Positions 44,394 through 52,756 of a stretch of DNA of 64,000 nucleotides are shown in pieces. Positions within the stretch are counted from its first letter, which is position 1, and each line of letters opens with the position of its first letter. The stretch lies in assembly GCA_964402505.1 (NCBI GenBank), contig CAYOCP010000001.1:62001-126000 (forward strand), in the 5' to 3' direction. The notes beneath the pieces are model-generated. The model saw only the letters and a list, made by a program, of their open reading frames with translations, did no database searches and was not told the origin of the DNA. Both the position numbers and the translations under genes were made by a program. Origin of the DNA: SLRI01 sp964402505. Lineage in GTDB: Bacteria; Pseudomonadota; Alphaproteobacteria; Geminicoccales; Geminicoccaceae.

Positions 44394-46599
44394 ACGGTGC
44401 CGGATCGAGGAAGCGCCGCAGCACGTTGCCGGTGATCCTGGAGACGTTGTTGTCGTAGCCGTTCCAGGAGAGGCTGCCGCACCAGGCGATCGAGCCGGTG
44501 GCGAAGACCGCACCGCCGGCCGCGTTGTCGAAGAAGGTCATGTCGGCGCGCACGTTCGGGTTCTCGGAGCCCTTGAGGTTGGGCGGAACGACGCCGAACT
44601 CCTCGTTGACCAGCATGATGACATCGCTGTGCGCCTCGGAGCTGGCGAGGACCAGGGTGTTGGGCGGGGTGCCGAGGTCGTGGCGGATGGCGTCGAGCTC
44701 GAGCCCCGCCGCACCGCCGCCGATCAGGCCGAAATCGCCGATGATCTCGTCCTCGACGCCCTCGAAGACGAAGGCCGCGCGCGGATCGTGGCTGCCCGGC
44801 TGCCGGCGATAATAGGAGCAGATGTCGAAGCCCTGGGCCATGAAGCCGATGCCGAGCAGCGCCTGCGGCGGCCGGCCCTGCCGGCGCCAGAGGCCGCCAT
44901 ACTCGCCGGTGAAGCTGTGATAATACTCGCCCGGATCGGCCTCCCAGGTGCGGATGCCGTCCTCGGCGCGGCGCACCTCGATCACGCCCTCGAGCTCGTC
45001 GTGGAAGGCGATGCGCCAGTACCAGCCATTGGCGGCGACGTACATGAGCCGGCCGCCCCGGTCGATCCAGGCGCGCATCGCGTCCCACATGCGGGTCGAG
45101 TGGTATTCGGGGTGGGTTCCGGTGATCACGACGTCATAGGGCTCGAGCAGCGCCAGGCCCTCCTCGTGCAGGTCCTCGTCGGTGATGACGTCGAACGCGA
45201 CCTTCATGTGGCTCTCGAGCCAGTCGGTGATGTGCAGATCGGCGTTGAACTGCCAGAGGCCGGAGCCGGTGGCGCCGAGCCAGGAGCTGTATTTGGGTCG
45301 CATGTTGAGGATCGGCCGGTGGCGCGAGGAGTAGCAGACACCGCTGCCGTCGGCGTGGCGGTCGTAGAGCGAGAGGCCGAGCTCCGGGTGGTCGTAGAGG
45401 AAGATGTCGGCGGGCTGGTAGGTGACGAGCCGGCCGATCACCATCTCGGTCGCCTCGCCCTTGATGTGGTTCTGATCGTTGGCATAGGCCATGTAGGCGG
45501 CGGTCGGCGCCAGAAAGGCGAGCTTCGGCCGGTTGCGATGCCCGCGCGGCGGGCGGACGAAGAAGGGGATCAGGTCCTCCTCGGTGCCGTCTTCTGCGTC
45601 GCCGCACCAGACATGCGCCGCGTAGACGCCGGAGCGGAGATCCTTCGGCACGCGAAAGGCGAAGTCGGTGGACCAGCCGGCGTCGAGGAGGTCGTCGCTG
45701 TGGAAATGGATGGCGCCGTAATGCTCGGGCTTGCGCCACCAGCACATCTCCTCGCCGTTCCAGCACCAGCCCTTCATCGCCCGGGCCGGCAGGTGCTCGA
45801 GCCGGCCCAGGAGCGCGTGCGGCCCCGTGTCGTGGATGCGGGTGGTGCGGGTGCCGAGCGCGAAGTCGAAGGCGAAGACGAGGTCGGGTGCGAGATCGGC
45901 CGGCATGGGGCGGAGAAGGAGTGCTTCGAGCCGCTCCGGCGGCAAGGCGCGGGCGAGAAGGCGCGGGCTGTCGATCTTGCCGTCGAGGTGGCTTCGGCAG
46001 GGGCTGCCTTCGGCGGCGATCAGAAGCCCGGCGCCGGCGAGGTCGGGCTTCGGTGCCGCGGCGCTCACGCCAGCCGCGTCGGTGCCGCCCGGCCAGGCGA
46101 GAAGCGGCCGCTGGACCAGGGTCGCACGGCCGCTCTCGGCCTCGAAGGTGAGCGCTGCCAGGTACCAGTAGCGCTCGTGGAGCGGCGCATCGCTCGCCAG
46201 CGTGGTGGTGCCGATCCGGCCCTCGAGCCCGCCCTTCTCGCCGATGGCGAGCACCACCTCGTCGCCCAGGGCGAGGATGGCCTGGCGCCCCCTCTGCGGC
46301 ATGGTCGGCCAGATCATGGCCAGCAGCGTGAAGCTCTCGATTGCGGCCATGGCCGGGTGATGGGGAACGACGCCGAAGGAGCCGGCGCGGATCGGCTGGT
46401 TGCGGCCCTGGTACTCGCCCTCGACCGGCGACGGCACGGGCTCGTGCCTGTAGCCCGGCCCCTCGGGATTGGCGTCGCCGTGGATCAGGCGGACGATCTC
46501 GGCCCGAAAGGGCTGGTCCGCGAAGGCGCTGACCTTGAACTCGATGGTCTCGCCCGGTGCCACGCTGAACCGGTCGGCATAGCCGATGAGCTGGAGCAT
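44386..46599 (-). CDS. dmfA2: N,N-dimethylformamidase-like large (catalytic) subunit
   Basis: A 737-residue protein, close to the roughly 762 residues of the characterised DMFase large chain. DMFase hydrolyses N,N-dimethylformamide to dimethylamine and formate at a mononuclear iron held by two tyrosines and a glutamate. Candidate ligands are Y369 or Y372 in APTAAYMAYAND, Y412 in GLSLYDRHADGS, and E498 in TGTHPEYHSTRM; alignment is needed to confirm. Other recognisable parts are an N-terminal beta domain, an inserted lectin-like domain (about 200-350) and the Rossmann-like catalytic part. The ATG overlaps the small-subunit stop (TGATG), the arrangement expected of dmfA1-dmfA2. The true substrate may be another N-substituted amide. 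Confidence 0.85.
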   Translation of the reverse strand: MLQLIGYADRFSVAPGETIEFKVSAFADQPFRAEIVRLIHGDANPEGPGYRHEPVPSPVEGEYQGRNQPIRAGSFGVVPHHPAMAAIESFTLLAMIWPTMPQRGRQAILALGDEVVLAIGEKGGLEGRIGTTTLASDAPLHERYWYLAALTFEAESGRATLVQRPLLAWPGGTDAAGVSAAAPKPDLAGAGLLIAAEGSPCRSHLDGKIDSPRLLARALPPERLEALLLRPMPADLAPDLVFAFDFALGTRTTRIHDTGPHALLGRLEHLPARAMKGWCWNGEEMCWWRKPEHYGAIHFHSDDLLDAGWSTDFAFRVPKDLRSGVYAAHVWCGDAEDGTEEDLIPFFVRPPRGHRNRPKLAFLAPTAAYMAYANDQNHIKGEATEMVIGRLVTYQPADIFLYDHPELGLSLYDRHADGSGVCYSSRHRPILNMRPKYSSWLGATGSGLWQFNADLHITDWLESHMKVAFDVITDEDLHEEGLALLEPYDVVITGTHPEYHSTRMWDAMRAWIDRGGRLMYVAANGWYWRIAFHDELEGVIEVRRAEDGIRTWEADPGEYYHSFTGEYGGLWRRQGRPPQALLGIGFMAQGFDICSYYRRQPGSHDPRAAFVFEGVEDEIIGDFGLIGGGAAGLELDAIRHDLGTPPNTLVLASSEAHSDVIMLVNEEFGVVPPNLKGSENPNVRADMTFFDNAAGGAVFATGSIAWCGSLSWNGYDNNVSRITGNVLRRFLDPAPFS

Positions 46600-46898
46600 C
46601 AGTTCAGATCCTCGCCGGTGAGCGCCTTCCAGCGCAGCTTGAAGACCGCCCATTCCGCCTCCTCGCGACTGCTGAAGACGTGGTCGTGGAGGATTTCGAT
46701 GGGCCGCTTGCGGTCGCCGTGGATGGCGAGCTTCCATTCCCGGAAGGGCCTGGTGCAGACCAGGACGTACTTGCCGTCCAGGGGTGCGGCGCGCATGCGG
46801 TTGAGGACGCGGAGGAGGCCCGGGCTGTGGCGGCCGTAGGGGTTTTGCCGGAACTCGTCGACGAGCATCCGGTCCTCGGGCTGGATCTGGTAGCGCAT
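46599..46898 (-). CDS. dmfA1: N,N-dimethylformamidase-like small subunit
   Basis: A 99-residue protein just upstream of the large subunit, overlapping it by one base, as in known dimethylformamidase operons. The known small subunit is about 130 residues, so this is shorter at the N-terminus. The sequence is rich in charged and aromatic residues: RMLVDEFRQNPYGRHSPGLL, KYVLVCTRPFREWKLA and HVFSSREEAEWAVFKLRW. The small chain stabilises the heterotetramer. It starts 7 bases after the Gfo/Idh/MocA gene, whose 3' end carries the SD-like GAGGGG. Confidence 0.78.
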   Translation of the reverse strand: MRYQIQPEDRMLVDEFRQNPYGRHSPGLLRVLNRMRAAPLDGKYVLVCTRPFREWKLAIHGDRKRPIEILHDHVFSSREEAEWAVFKLRWKALTGEDLN

Positions 46899-46905
46899 GT
46901 CGCTC

Positions 46906-48003
46906 TCACCCCTCGAGCGTGATCGCCCGCTCCTCGTCGATGCTCGCTTGCGCGGCTAGGACGATGCGCAGCGAGCTCACCGCGTCGGCCATGCTGTCGG
47001 TGAGGTCGGTGTCGTTCAGGATGGCGTCGAGGAACATCGCCTGCTCGCGCTCGCAGAGCTCCTGGTGGTCGGGCTCGTCCTCGGTCGAGACCCATTCGTC
47101 CGGGCGCACGAAGTTGTTCGCGGCGTCGAGCTCGCTGTGGTGCAGCTTGATCGCATTGGTCTTGGTGTGCTGGTCGATGTCGGCCGAATCGGAGACCTTG
47201 TCGGCCGATGCCTCGTTCTGCCCCTCCTGCGGCTTGTAGGCGATGGAGGCGGAGCCCTTCGGACCCCAGACGTCCTTCACGAAATAGGCGACCTCGGACA
47301 TCATCGGCCCCCAGCCGGCCTCGTACCAGCCGACGGAGCCATCGTCGAAGGTGACGTGCAGGTGGCCGTAGTTCTGGACCTTCGTCTCGGCGCTGAGCCT
47401 GGCCCCGATGCCGTGGACGCGCACCGGCTTCGCCCGGGTCATCTGGCACATCACGTCGACATAGTGGACCCCGCAGTCGACGATGGGCGTCAGGCTCTCC
47501 ATGAGCGCCTTGTGCCAGCTCCAGGCGGGGCCCGAGGATTGCTGGTTCAGGTTCATGCGCATGACGAGCGGCTTGCCGAGCCCCTGCGCCAGCTCGACGA
47601 ACCGCGCCCAGGCGGGATGGACGCGGAGGATGTATCCCAGCACCAGCTTGCGGTTCTTCTCCTTCGCCCTGGCGACGACGCGCTCGGCGTCGGCGTTGTT
47701 GGTGGCGATGGGCTTCTCCATGAAGACGTGGCAGCCGGCGTCCATGGCGCGGAGCGCGAATGCCGCATGGGTGTCGGGATAGGTGTTGATCGAGACGGCG
47801 TCGGGCCGGGTCTCGCGAAGCGCCTCCTCGAAATCGCTGAAGCGCGGGTAGGCTTCGATCTCGTCCGGCAATTTGGTCGACGGTCCCATCGAGCGGCTGA
47901 CGAGGCCCACGAGATCGAAGCCGGGGTTGCGGTGATAGGCCTTGGCGTGGCTCGCCCCCATATTGCCGACCCCGATGACGAGCACCCGCACCGGCTCCGC
48001 CAT
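46906..48003 (-). CDS. Gfo/Idh/MocA family oxidoreductase
   Basis: A 365-residue NAD(P)-dependent oxidoreductase. The Rossmann start is VLVIGVGNMGASHAKAYHRN; the EKP motif (EKPIATN) follows CHVFMEKP; and the C-terminal substrate domain has IVDCGVHYVDVMCQM with the histidine and aspartate region that usually forms the active site. The usual substrates are sugars and inositols, so its place as first gene before the dimethylformamidase-like pair is unusual. ATG has AGGGAGGG upstream. It is divergent from the ABC importer with a 170-base gap. Confidence 0.88.
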   Translation of the reverse strand: MAEPVRVLVIGVGNMGASHAKAYHRNPGFDLVGLVSRSMGPSTKLPDEIEAYPRFSDFEEALRETRPDAVSINTYPDTHAAFALRAMDAGCHVFMEKPIATNNADAERVVARAKEKNRKLVLGYILRVHPAWARFVELAQGLGKPLVMRMNLNQQSSGPAWSWHKALMESLTPIVDCGVHYVDVMCQMTRAKPVRVHGIGARLSAETKVQNYGHLHVTFDDGSVGWYEAGWGPMMSEVAYFVKDVWGPKGSASIAYKPQEGQNEASADKVSDSADIDQHTKTNAIKLHHSELDAANNFVRPDEWVSTEDEPDHQELCEREQAMFLDAILNDTDLTDSMADAVSSLRIVLAAQASIDEERAITLEG

Positions 48004-48173
48004 GACCGTCCCTCCCTCTGGTTGCCGGCGGCCATGTTAGCCGCGAGCGGGCGGGCGGCAAGGCCGGAGGCGCCAGATCCGAGCGGCGGCGCCGGGAGCC
48101 GATCGGGGCACCTTGACGGATGCCGCCGGCTCGGGGACGTTGCGGCAGGGAAGAGAGGGAGGGAACCGACACC

Positions 48174-48956
48174 TTGAGCCGGAACGGACAGCCCAAGCTG
48201 ACGGTCGCCAGCGCGTCGAAGTTCTACGATACCGGCACCGGCAAGGTGCACGCGCTCGACGATTTCTCGATGGAGGTGCGAAAAGGCGAGCTCTCTTGCC
48301 TGCTCGGGCCTTCGGGCTGCGGCAAGTCCACGCTGCTCTGGGCGATGGCCGGGCTGCACGGGCTCTCTTCCGGGGAGATCCGGCTCGACGGGAAGTCGGT
48401 GACGAGGCCCAACCCGCAGATCGCCATGGTCTTTCAGGAGGCGAACCTCCTGCCCTGGCGCGATCTCATCAGCAATATCGAGCTGCCCTTCGAGATCCGC
48501 GGCCAGAAGCCGGACCGTGCCCGGATCGATGCGCTGCTCGCCGAGGTCGGTCTCGCCGGGTTCGAGAGCAAGATGCCGCGCGAGCTCTCGGGCGGGATGC
48601 AGCAGCGGGCCTCCATCGTCCGCGCCCTTTCGGTCGACCCGTCGCTGCTCTTGATGGACGAGCCCTTCGGCGCCCTCGACGCCTTCACCCGCGACGAGAT
48701 GAACCTGCTCATCCAGCAGATCTGGATGGAGACGAAAAAGACCATCGTCTTCATCACCCACAACATCGCGGAGGCGGTCTTCCTCGCCGACCGGGTCTTC
48801 GTGATGAGCGCGAGGCCGGGGCGTCTCGCCCGCATCTTCGAGATCGACCTGCCGCGGCCGCGCGATCTCGAGATCCTCGTGGCCCCGCATTTCATCGAGC
48901 TGGTGGGCGAGATCAAGGGCTCGATCGATCACAAGCCGCAGGTCCAGGCGGCGTAG
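48174..48956 (+). CDS. ABC transporter ATP-binding protein, nitrate/sulfonate/taurine type
   Basis: A 260-residue ATPase from a TTG start with GGGAGGG about 10 bases upstream; a longer frame begins at 48120. Walker A is GPSGCGKSTLL, the Q-loop is MVFQEANLLPWRD, the signature is LSGGMQQRA, Walker B is LLLMDEPFGALD and the H-loop FITHNIAEAV. The GLHG and LPWRDLISNIELP patterns are typical of SsuB/TauB/NrtD-type ATPases. First gene of the importer operon and divergent from the dimethylformamidase-like operon. Confidence 0.93.
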   Translation: MSRNGQPKLTVASASKFYDTGTGKVHALDDFSMEVRKGELSCLLGPSGCGKSTLLWAMAGLHGLSSGEIRLDGKSVTRPNPQIAMVFQEANLLPWRDLISNIELPFEIRGQKPDRARIDALLAEVGLAGFESKMPRELSGGMQQRASIVRALSVDPSLLLMDEPFGALDAFTRDEMNLLIQQIWMETKKTIVFITHNIAEAVFLADRVFVMSARPGRLARIFEIDLPRPRDLEILVAPHFIELVGEIKGSIDHKPQVQAA

Positions 48957-48971
48957 GAGCACGGATACCTC

Positions 48972-49826
48972 ATGGCGAGCGTCGACCGGGAGCTTCGGGA
49001 GAAGATCCCGACCTTCGAGAAGGGTGGCGAGGCGGGCGGCGTCGGCAACTGGTCGAGCGCCGCCTCGACCCTCTCGATCCTCAAGGGCGGCCGCGACGTG
49101 GCGCTGATCCTCGTGACCGCGATCGTCGTCTTCGGCGGCACCGAATTGCTGCTTCGGCTCTTCGAGGTGCCGGCCTATATCGCTCCCACGCCGTCCCAGG
49201 TGGTCTGGGCGCTGGTCACGGACTTCCCGCTCATCGGTCCGCATATCGGCTACACGCTGATCGAGCTGCTCGTGGGATTTGCGATCGGTGCCGCGATCGG
49301 CTTCGTCCTGGCGGCGGTGATCACCCAGTTCCCCTTGGTCGAGAAGATCGTCGCCCCCTACATCCTGCTGCTGGTCACGACGCCCATGCTGGCGCTCGTG
49401 CCGCTCTTGATCCTCAAGTTCGGCTTCGGCTTCACGCCCCGGATCATCGCCGTGACGTTGGCCTCGGGGCCCATGGTGATGATCAATGCGGCGACCGGCT
49501 TCAGGCGCACCGATCTCGCCAAGATCGCGCTGGCGCGTAGCTTCGGCGCCTCGACCTTGCAGATTTTCCTGAAGATCCGCATTCCCATGGCGATGCCGAT
49601 GGTCATCGTCGGGCTGATGATCGGCTCGATCTTCGGCCTTCTGACCGCCGTGGGTGCCGAGATGGTCGGCGGCTCCTTCGGGCTCGGCAACCGGTTGACC
49701 TACTACTCGTCGCTGATCCAGATGCCGCAGTTCTTCGCCTGCATCCTCGTGCTCGCGATCATCGGCATCTCGATCTATGTGTTCTTCTACTGGGTCGGCA
49801 AGAAATGGGCGAGCTGGGAAAGCTGA
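48972..49826 (+). CDS. ABC transporter permease, SsuC/TauC type
   Basis: A 284-residue membrane protein with about six helices. The permease EAA loop (ALARSFGASTLQIFLKIRIPMAMPMVIVGL) is well preserved, and the APTPSQVVWAL start plus LLVGFAIGAAIGFVLAAVI match binding-protein-dependent transport for nitrate, sulfonate and related solutes. It starts 15 bases after the ATPase gene and ends 26 bases before the substrate-binding protein gene. Confidence 0.92.
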   Translation: MASVDRELREKIPTFEKGGEAGGVGNWSSAASTLSILKGGRDVALILVTAIVVFGGTELLLRLFEVPAYIAPTPSQVVWALVTDFPLIGPHIGYTLIELLVGFAIGAAIGFVLAAVITQFPLVEKIVAPYILLLVTTPMLALVPLLILKFGFGFTPRIIAVTLASGPMVMINAATGFRRTDLAKIALARSFGASTLQIFLKIRIPMAMPMVIVGLMIGSIFGLLTAVGAEMVGGSFGLGNRLTYYSSLIQMPQFFACILVLAIIGISIYVFFYWVGKKWASWES

Positions 49827-49852
49827 TCGCCCGGCAAAAGGGGGAGACAGGG

Positions 49853-50974
49853 ATGCTCGGACTTCCGAGGCGGCGCTTTCTTTCGGCGACGGGCGGCACG
49901 GTCGCCATGGTCGGGCTCGGGGCGGCGGGCCTGGCGCCGCGACCGGCCCATGCGGTGAGCGGCACCGTCCGCTGGGTGAGCCCGCGCGGCACGATCGAGG
50001 TGCTCGACGACTATCCCTACTGGGCCGCCAAGAAGCACGGCTGGTTCGGCGACATCGAGACGACGCTGGAGCCGGGGCCGATGGAGGCGACGGCCACCAT
50101 CAAGCTGGTCGACCAGAACCAGTCCGACATGGGCTATCCGTCGCCCGGCGTCTTCTCGCTCGGCCTCGAGCAGGACATGCCGATCACCTCGGTCTTCCAC
50201 ATGGGCGCCTACGACGTCTTCAGCTTCGCCTTCCGCCAGGGCGAGAAGCCGGCCGATCCGAAGGAGCTCGCCGGCAAGACCATCCTTCTGGGCTCGATCG
50301 GCTGGAAGGCGATCGTCGATCCGGAGCTCGCCCAGCTCGGCGTCGATCCGGCGAGCGTCGAGTACGCCGAGGCCGGCAATCTCTGGGGCCAGGCGCTGCT
50401 GCAGGGCCAGGGCGACGCGGCGCTCTCGTGGGAGGGGCTGCGGGCGCAGTGGACCGGCCAGGGGCTGGTCTTCGATTATTTGCTGCCCTACGACTTCTCG
50501 CGCCTGCCGGCCAACACCTTCATCGTGCGCAGCGCGGATGCCTCGGATACCGGGAAGGCCCCGCTCTACGAGGCCTACCTGCGCGGCTGGGCCATGGGCA
50601 TGGAGTTCGGCTACCGGAACCCCCGGGCGGCGACGCAGCTCGTCATGGAGCAGTTCCCGAGCCTCGCCTCGACCCTGACCCCCGAGATCGCCACCGAATC
50701 GATGATGCAGCTCGCCAAGGTCTATCGCGGTCCCTGGGAGAAGCGCCAGGGCTGGGGCTGGCACGACATGGAGCAGTGGCAGTATTTCTTCGATCTCCTG
50801 CTCGAGATCGGGCAGGTCTCGAACCCGATCGTCGCCACCGATGTCTGCACCAACGCGTGGGTTCCGGCCGCCAACGATTTCGACGAGGCGACGGTGCAGG
50901 GGGCGGCCGACGGCTTCGAGCTCGACGACGACTACGCCGCCGTGGACGTTTCGGCGATCGAGGCCCGGCTCTAG
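49853..50974 (+). CDS. ABC transporter substrate-binding protein, NMT1/SsuA-like
   Basis: A 373-residue periplasmic binding protein with a Tat-like signal: PRRRFLSATGGTVAMVGLGA, cleavage probably after PAHA at about residue 34. The mature part opens GTIEVLDDYPYWAAKKHGWF and has MGYPSPGVFSLGLEQDMP, the segment that contacts aromatic heterocycles or small anions in NMT1/THI5-type proteins. The ligand could be a pyrimidine, sulfonate or amide compound. Start chosen at the ATG at 49853, with GGGGGAG upstream. The stop shares CTAG with the convergent regulator. Confidence 0.9.
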   Translation: MLGLPRRRFLSATGGTVAMVGLGAAGLAPRPAHAVSGTVRWVSPRGTIEVLDDYPYWAAKKHGWFGDIETTLEPGPMEATATIKLVDQNQSDMGYPSPGVFSLGLEQDMPITSVFHMGAYDVFSFAFRQGEKPADPKELAGKTILLGSIGWKAIVDPELAQLGVDPASVEYAEAGNLWGQALLQGQGDAALSWEGLRAQWTGQGLVFDYLLPYDFSRLPANTFIVRSADASDTGKAPLYEAYLRGWAMGMEFGYRNPRAATQLVMEQFPSLASTLTPEIATESMMQLAKVYRGPWEKRQGWGWHDMEQWQYFFDLLLEIGQVSNPIVATDVCTNAWVPAANDFDEATVQGAADGFELDDDYAAVDVSAIEARL

Positions 50975-51630
50975 GCGTCCGGCAGCGTGGCACGGGCGAG
51001 GGCGACCAGCGACTGCAGGTGCCCCGCGCCCGGGCTGTGGCAGACATTGAGCACGAGGGCCTCGGTCTCGCCGATGGCGAGCGAGGCATGGCCCATGGTG
51101 CTGTCGATATAGAGCGAATCGCCCGCCTCGAGGCGGACCGGGGCGTAGTGCTCGGTGTGCACCTCGATCGGGCCGCGCAGGACGTAGAGGAACTCCTCGC
51201 CCGAATGCCGGCTGAAACGCCCGATCTCGACGAGCGAGCGGGCGCGGATGGTGATCAGGATCGGCACCATCGCCTTCTGCGAGAGGTCGGTGCAGAGGTA
51301 GCGGTAGTCGTAATTGGGCGTCTCGACCAGCATCTCCTCGCCCGGCCGGGTGATGCTGCGCCGCGCCGTCACCGGTCCGCCGGCCGGGGGCGCCGCGGCG
51401 AAGAAGGCGCTGATGTCGACCTCGAGCCCCTCGCTGAGCTGGATGAGCTTGTCGTAGGTCAGCGACATCTGGCCGTTCTCGACCTTCGAGAGGGTCGAGA
51501 CGCTGACGCCCGTGCGCAGCGCCACCTCGGCGAGGCTGAGGCCGAGATCGCCCCGGATCGCCCTGAGCGCCCGGCCGAGCCGCGCCCGCGCCGGCCGCGG
51601 CGGCGGGGCTGCCTCAGTCGGCCCGGCCAC
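50971..51630 (-). CDS. XRE-type helix-turn-helix regulator with C-terminal cupin
   Basis: A 219-residue regulator. The N-terminal Cro/C1 domain is LGRALRAIRGDLGLSLAEVALR and GVSVSTLSKVENGQMSLTYD, followed by a cupin around FSRHSGEEFLYVLRGPIEVHTEHYAPVRLEAGDSLYIDS that may bind a small effector. The GTG at 51630 is the best available start, though its GAGG is only 3-4 bases away; the ATG at 51663 is the alternative. It is the last gene of the deacetylase-aldolase operon, and probably controls it. Confidence 0.82.
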   Translation of the reverse strand: MAGPTEAAPPPRPARARLGRALRAIRGDLGLSLAEVALRTGVSVSTLSKVENGQMSLTYDKLIQLSEGLEVDISAFFAAAPPAGGPVTARRSITRPGEEMLVETPNYDYRYLCTDLSQKAMVPILITIRARSLVEIGRFSRHSGEEFLYVLRGPIEVHTEHYAPVRLEAGDSLYIDSTMGHASLAIGETEALVLNVCHSPGAGHLQSLVALARATLPDA

Positions 51631-52756
51631 GCGCCTCGATCGCCCAGATGTCGACGAGTTCATCGCCGCGCACGCAGTGATAGTGGTCATGAAGGTTGAG
51701 GGTCGGGTCGCAATGCGGCACGACCCAGGCGGTGAGCTCGCCGAGCTCGACCGGCCGCGTCGCGCCGGTGAGGTCGAGGCGGCCGAACTCGTCGCCGAAC
51801 CTTCCATAGGCCGAGCCCGGCGTCGGGCCCTGCCACAGGACCGGCATGGGCCCGTCCATGGAGAAGCTCTTCGAGCCCGCGTCGATCGTGGCGAAGCCCC
51901 GGTGCCGGCGGCTGACCACGCGGCTGGCGACGAAGAGCGCCGGCGCCACCGGCCGGTCGCCTCCGGCCCCGAGCTCGATCGAATTGTAGATGACATCCGA
52001 GAAAACGTACGAGCCGACCTGGAGATCGGTGAGCAGCCCGAGCTCGTGGTCGAAATCGTGCGTGCCGGTGCCGCTGCCGGTGACGATCGGACAGGGATGG
52101 CCATGCGCGACGAGGGCGTCGCGCACGTTGCGGAGCGCTGCCAGCGCCTCCATCGACGCCGCCCGCCGCTCGGCATAGCCGGGGATGGCCTGGGTGTGGC
52201 CGGCATAGCCCTGCACGCCCACGAGCTCGAGGCCGGGCGCGGCGTGGATCGCGGCGGCGAGCGCCAGCGCCTCCTCGGGACCGGTCACGCCGAAGCGGTG
52301 CGTGCCGACATCGACGTCGATCACGAGCTTCAGCACCCCTGCCGCATCGGCCGTGGCGGCGGCGAGCTCGGCCACGTTGTCCGCATCGTCGACGACGAGG
52401 GCGAGATCGCCGAGCCGCGCGTTCAGGGCGAGAAGGCGCCGGACCTTGGCCCGGCCGGTGACCGGTGCGGTGACGAGGAGCCCGTCGATGCCACGCTCGG
52501 CCAGGGCCTCGGCCTCGCCGAGCTTGGCGCAGCAGAGGCCGATGGCCCCCGCCTCGAGCTGCGCCCGGCCGATGGTCGCCGACTTGTGGGTCTTGGCGTG
52601 CGGGCGAAGGGCGATGCCGCGCGCCTTGGCGCGGCCGTGCACGGTCTCGAGGTTGCGCTCGAAGGCGTCGAGATCGAGCACGAGCGCCGGGGTGTCGAGC
52701 AGGAGCCGGGAGCCGGGCCGGCCGACGAGATCGGCATTGAGGCTGGGCCTGGTCAC
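51614..52756 (-). CDS. D-threonine aldolase/D-serine dehydratase-like PLP enzyme
   Basis: A 380-residue fold-type III PLP enzyme. The N-terminal alanine-racemase-like barrel has LDTPALVLDLDAFERNLE and RPHAKTHKSATIGR, which contains the PLP lysine (about residue 55). The C-terminal domain carries the metal pair in VVPHCDPTLNLHDHYHCVRGD and DIWAIEARGR. Family members cleave D-threonine to glycine and acetaldehyde or dehydrate D-serine with a divalent metal. GTG at 52756 is used because GGGGAG lies 8 bases upstream; it overlaps the deacetylase stop (GTGA). A GTG at 52780 is less supported. Confidence 0.87.
   Translation of the reverse strand: MTRPSLNADLVGRPGSRLLLDTPALVLDLDAFERNLETVHGRAKARGIALRPHAKTHKSATIGRAQLEAGAIGLCCAKLGEAEALAERGIDGLLVTAPVTGRAKVRRLLALNARLGDLALVVDDADNVAELAAATADAAGVLKLVIDVDVGTHRFGVTGPEEALALAAAIHAAPGLELVGVQGYAGHTQAIPGYAERRAASMEALAALRNVRDALVAHGHPCPIVTGSGTGTHDFDHELGLLTDLQVGSYVFSDVIYNSIELGAGGDRPVAPALFVASRVVSRRHRGFATIDAGSKSFSMDGPMPVLWQGPTPGSAYGRFGDEFGRLDLTGATRPVELGELTAWVVPHCDPTLNLHDHYHCVRGDELVDIWAIEARGRAD

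Noticed and set aside
42555..44513. A 652-codon antisense frame over the amidase
   Set aside because: The composition is that of a GC-rich shadow, and the plus-strand amidase has intact catalytic residues.
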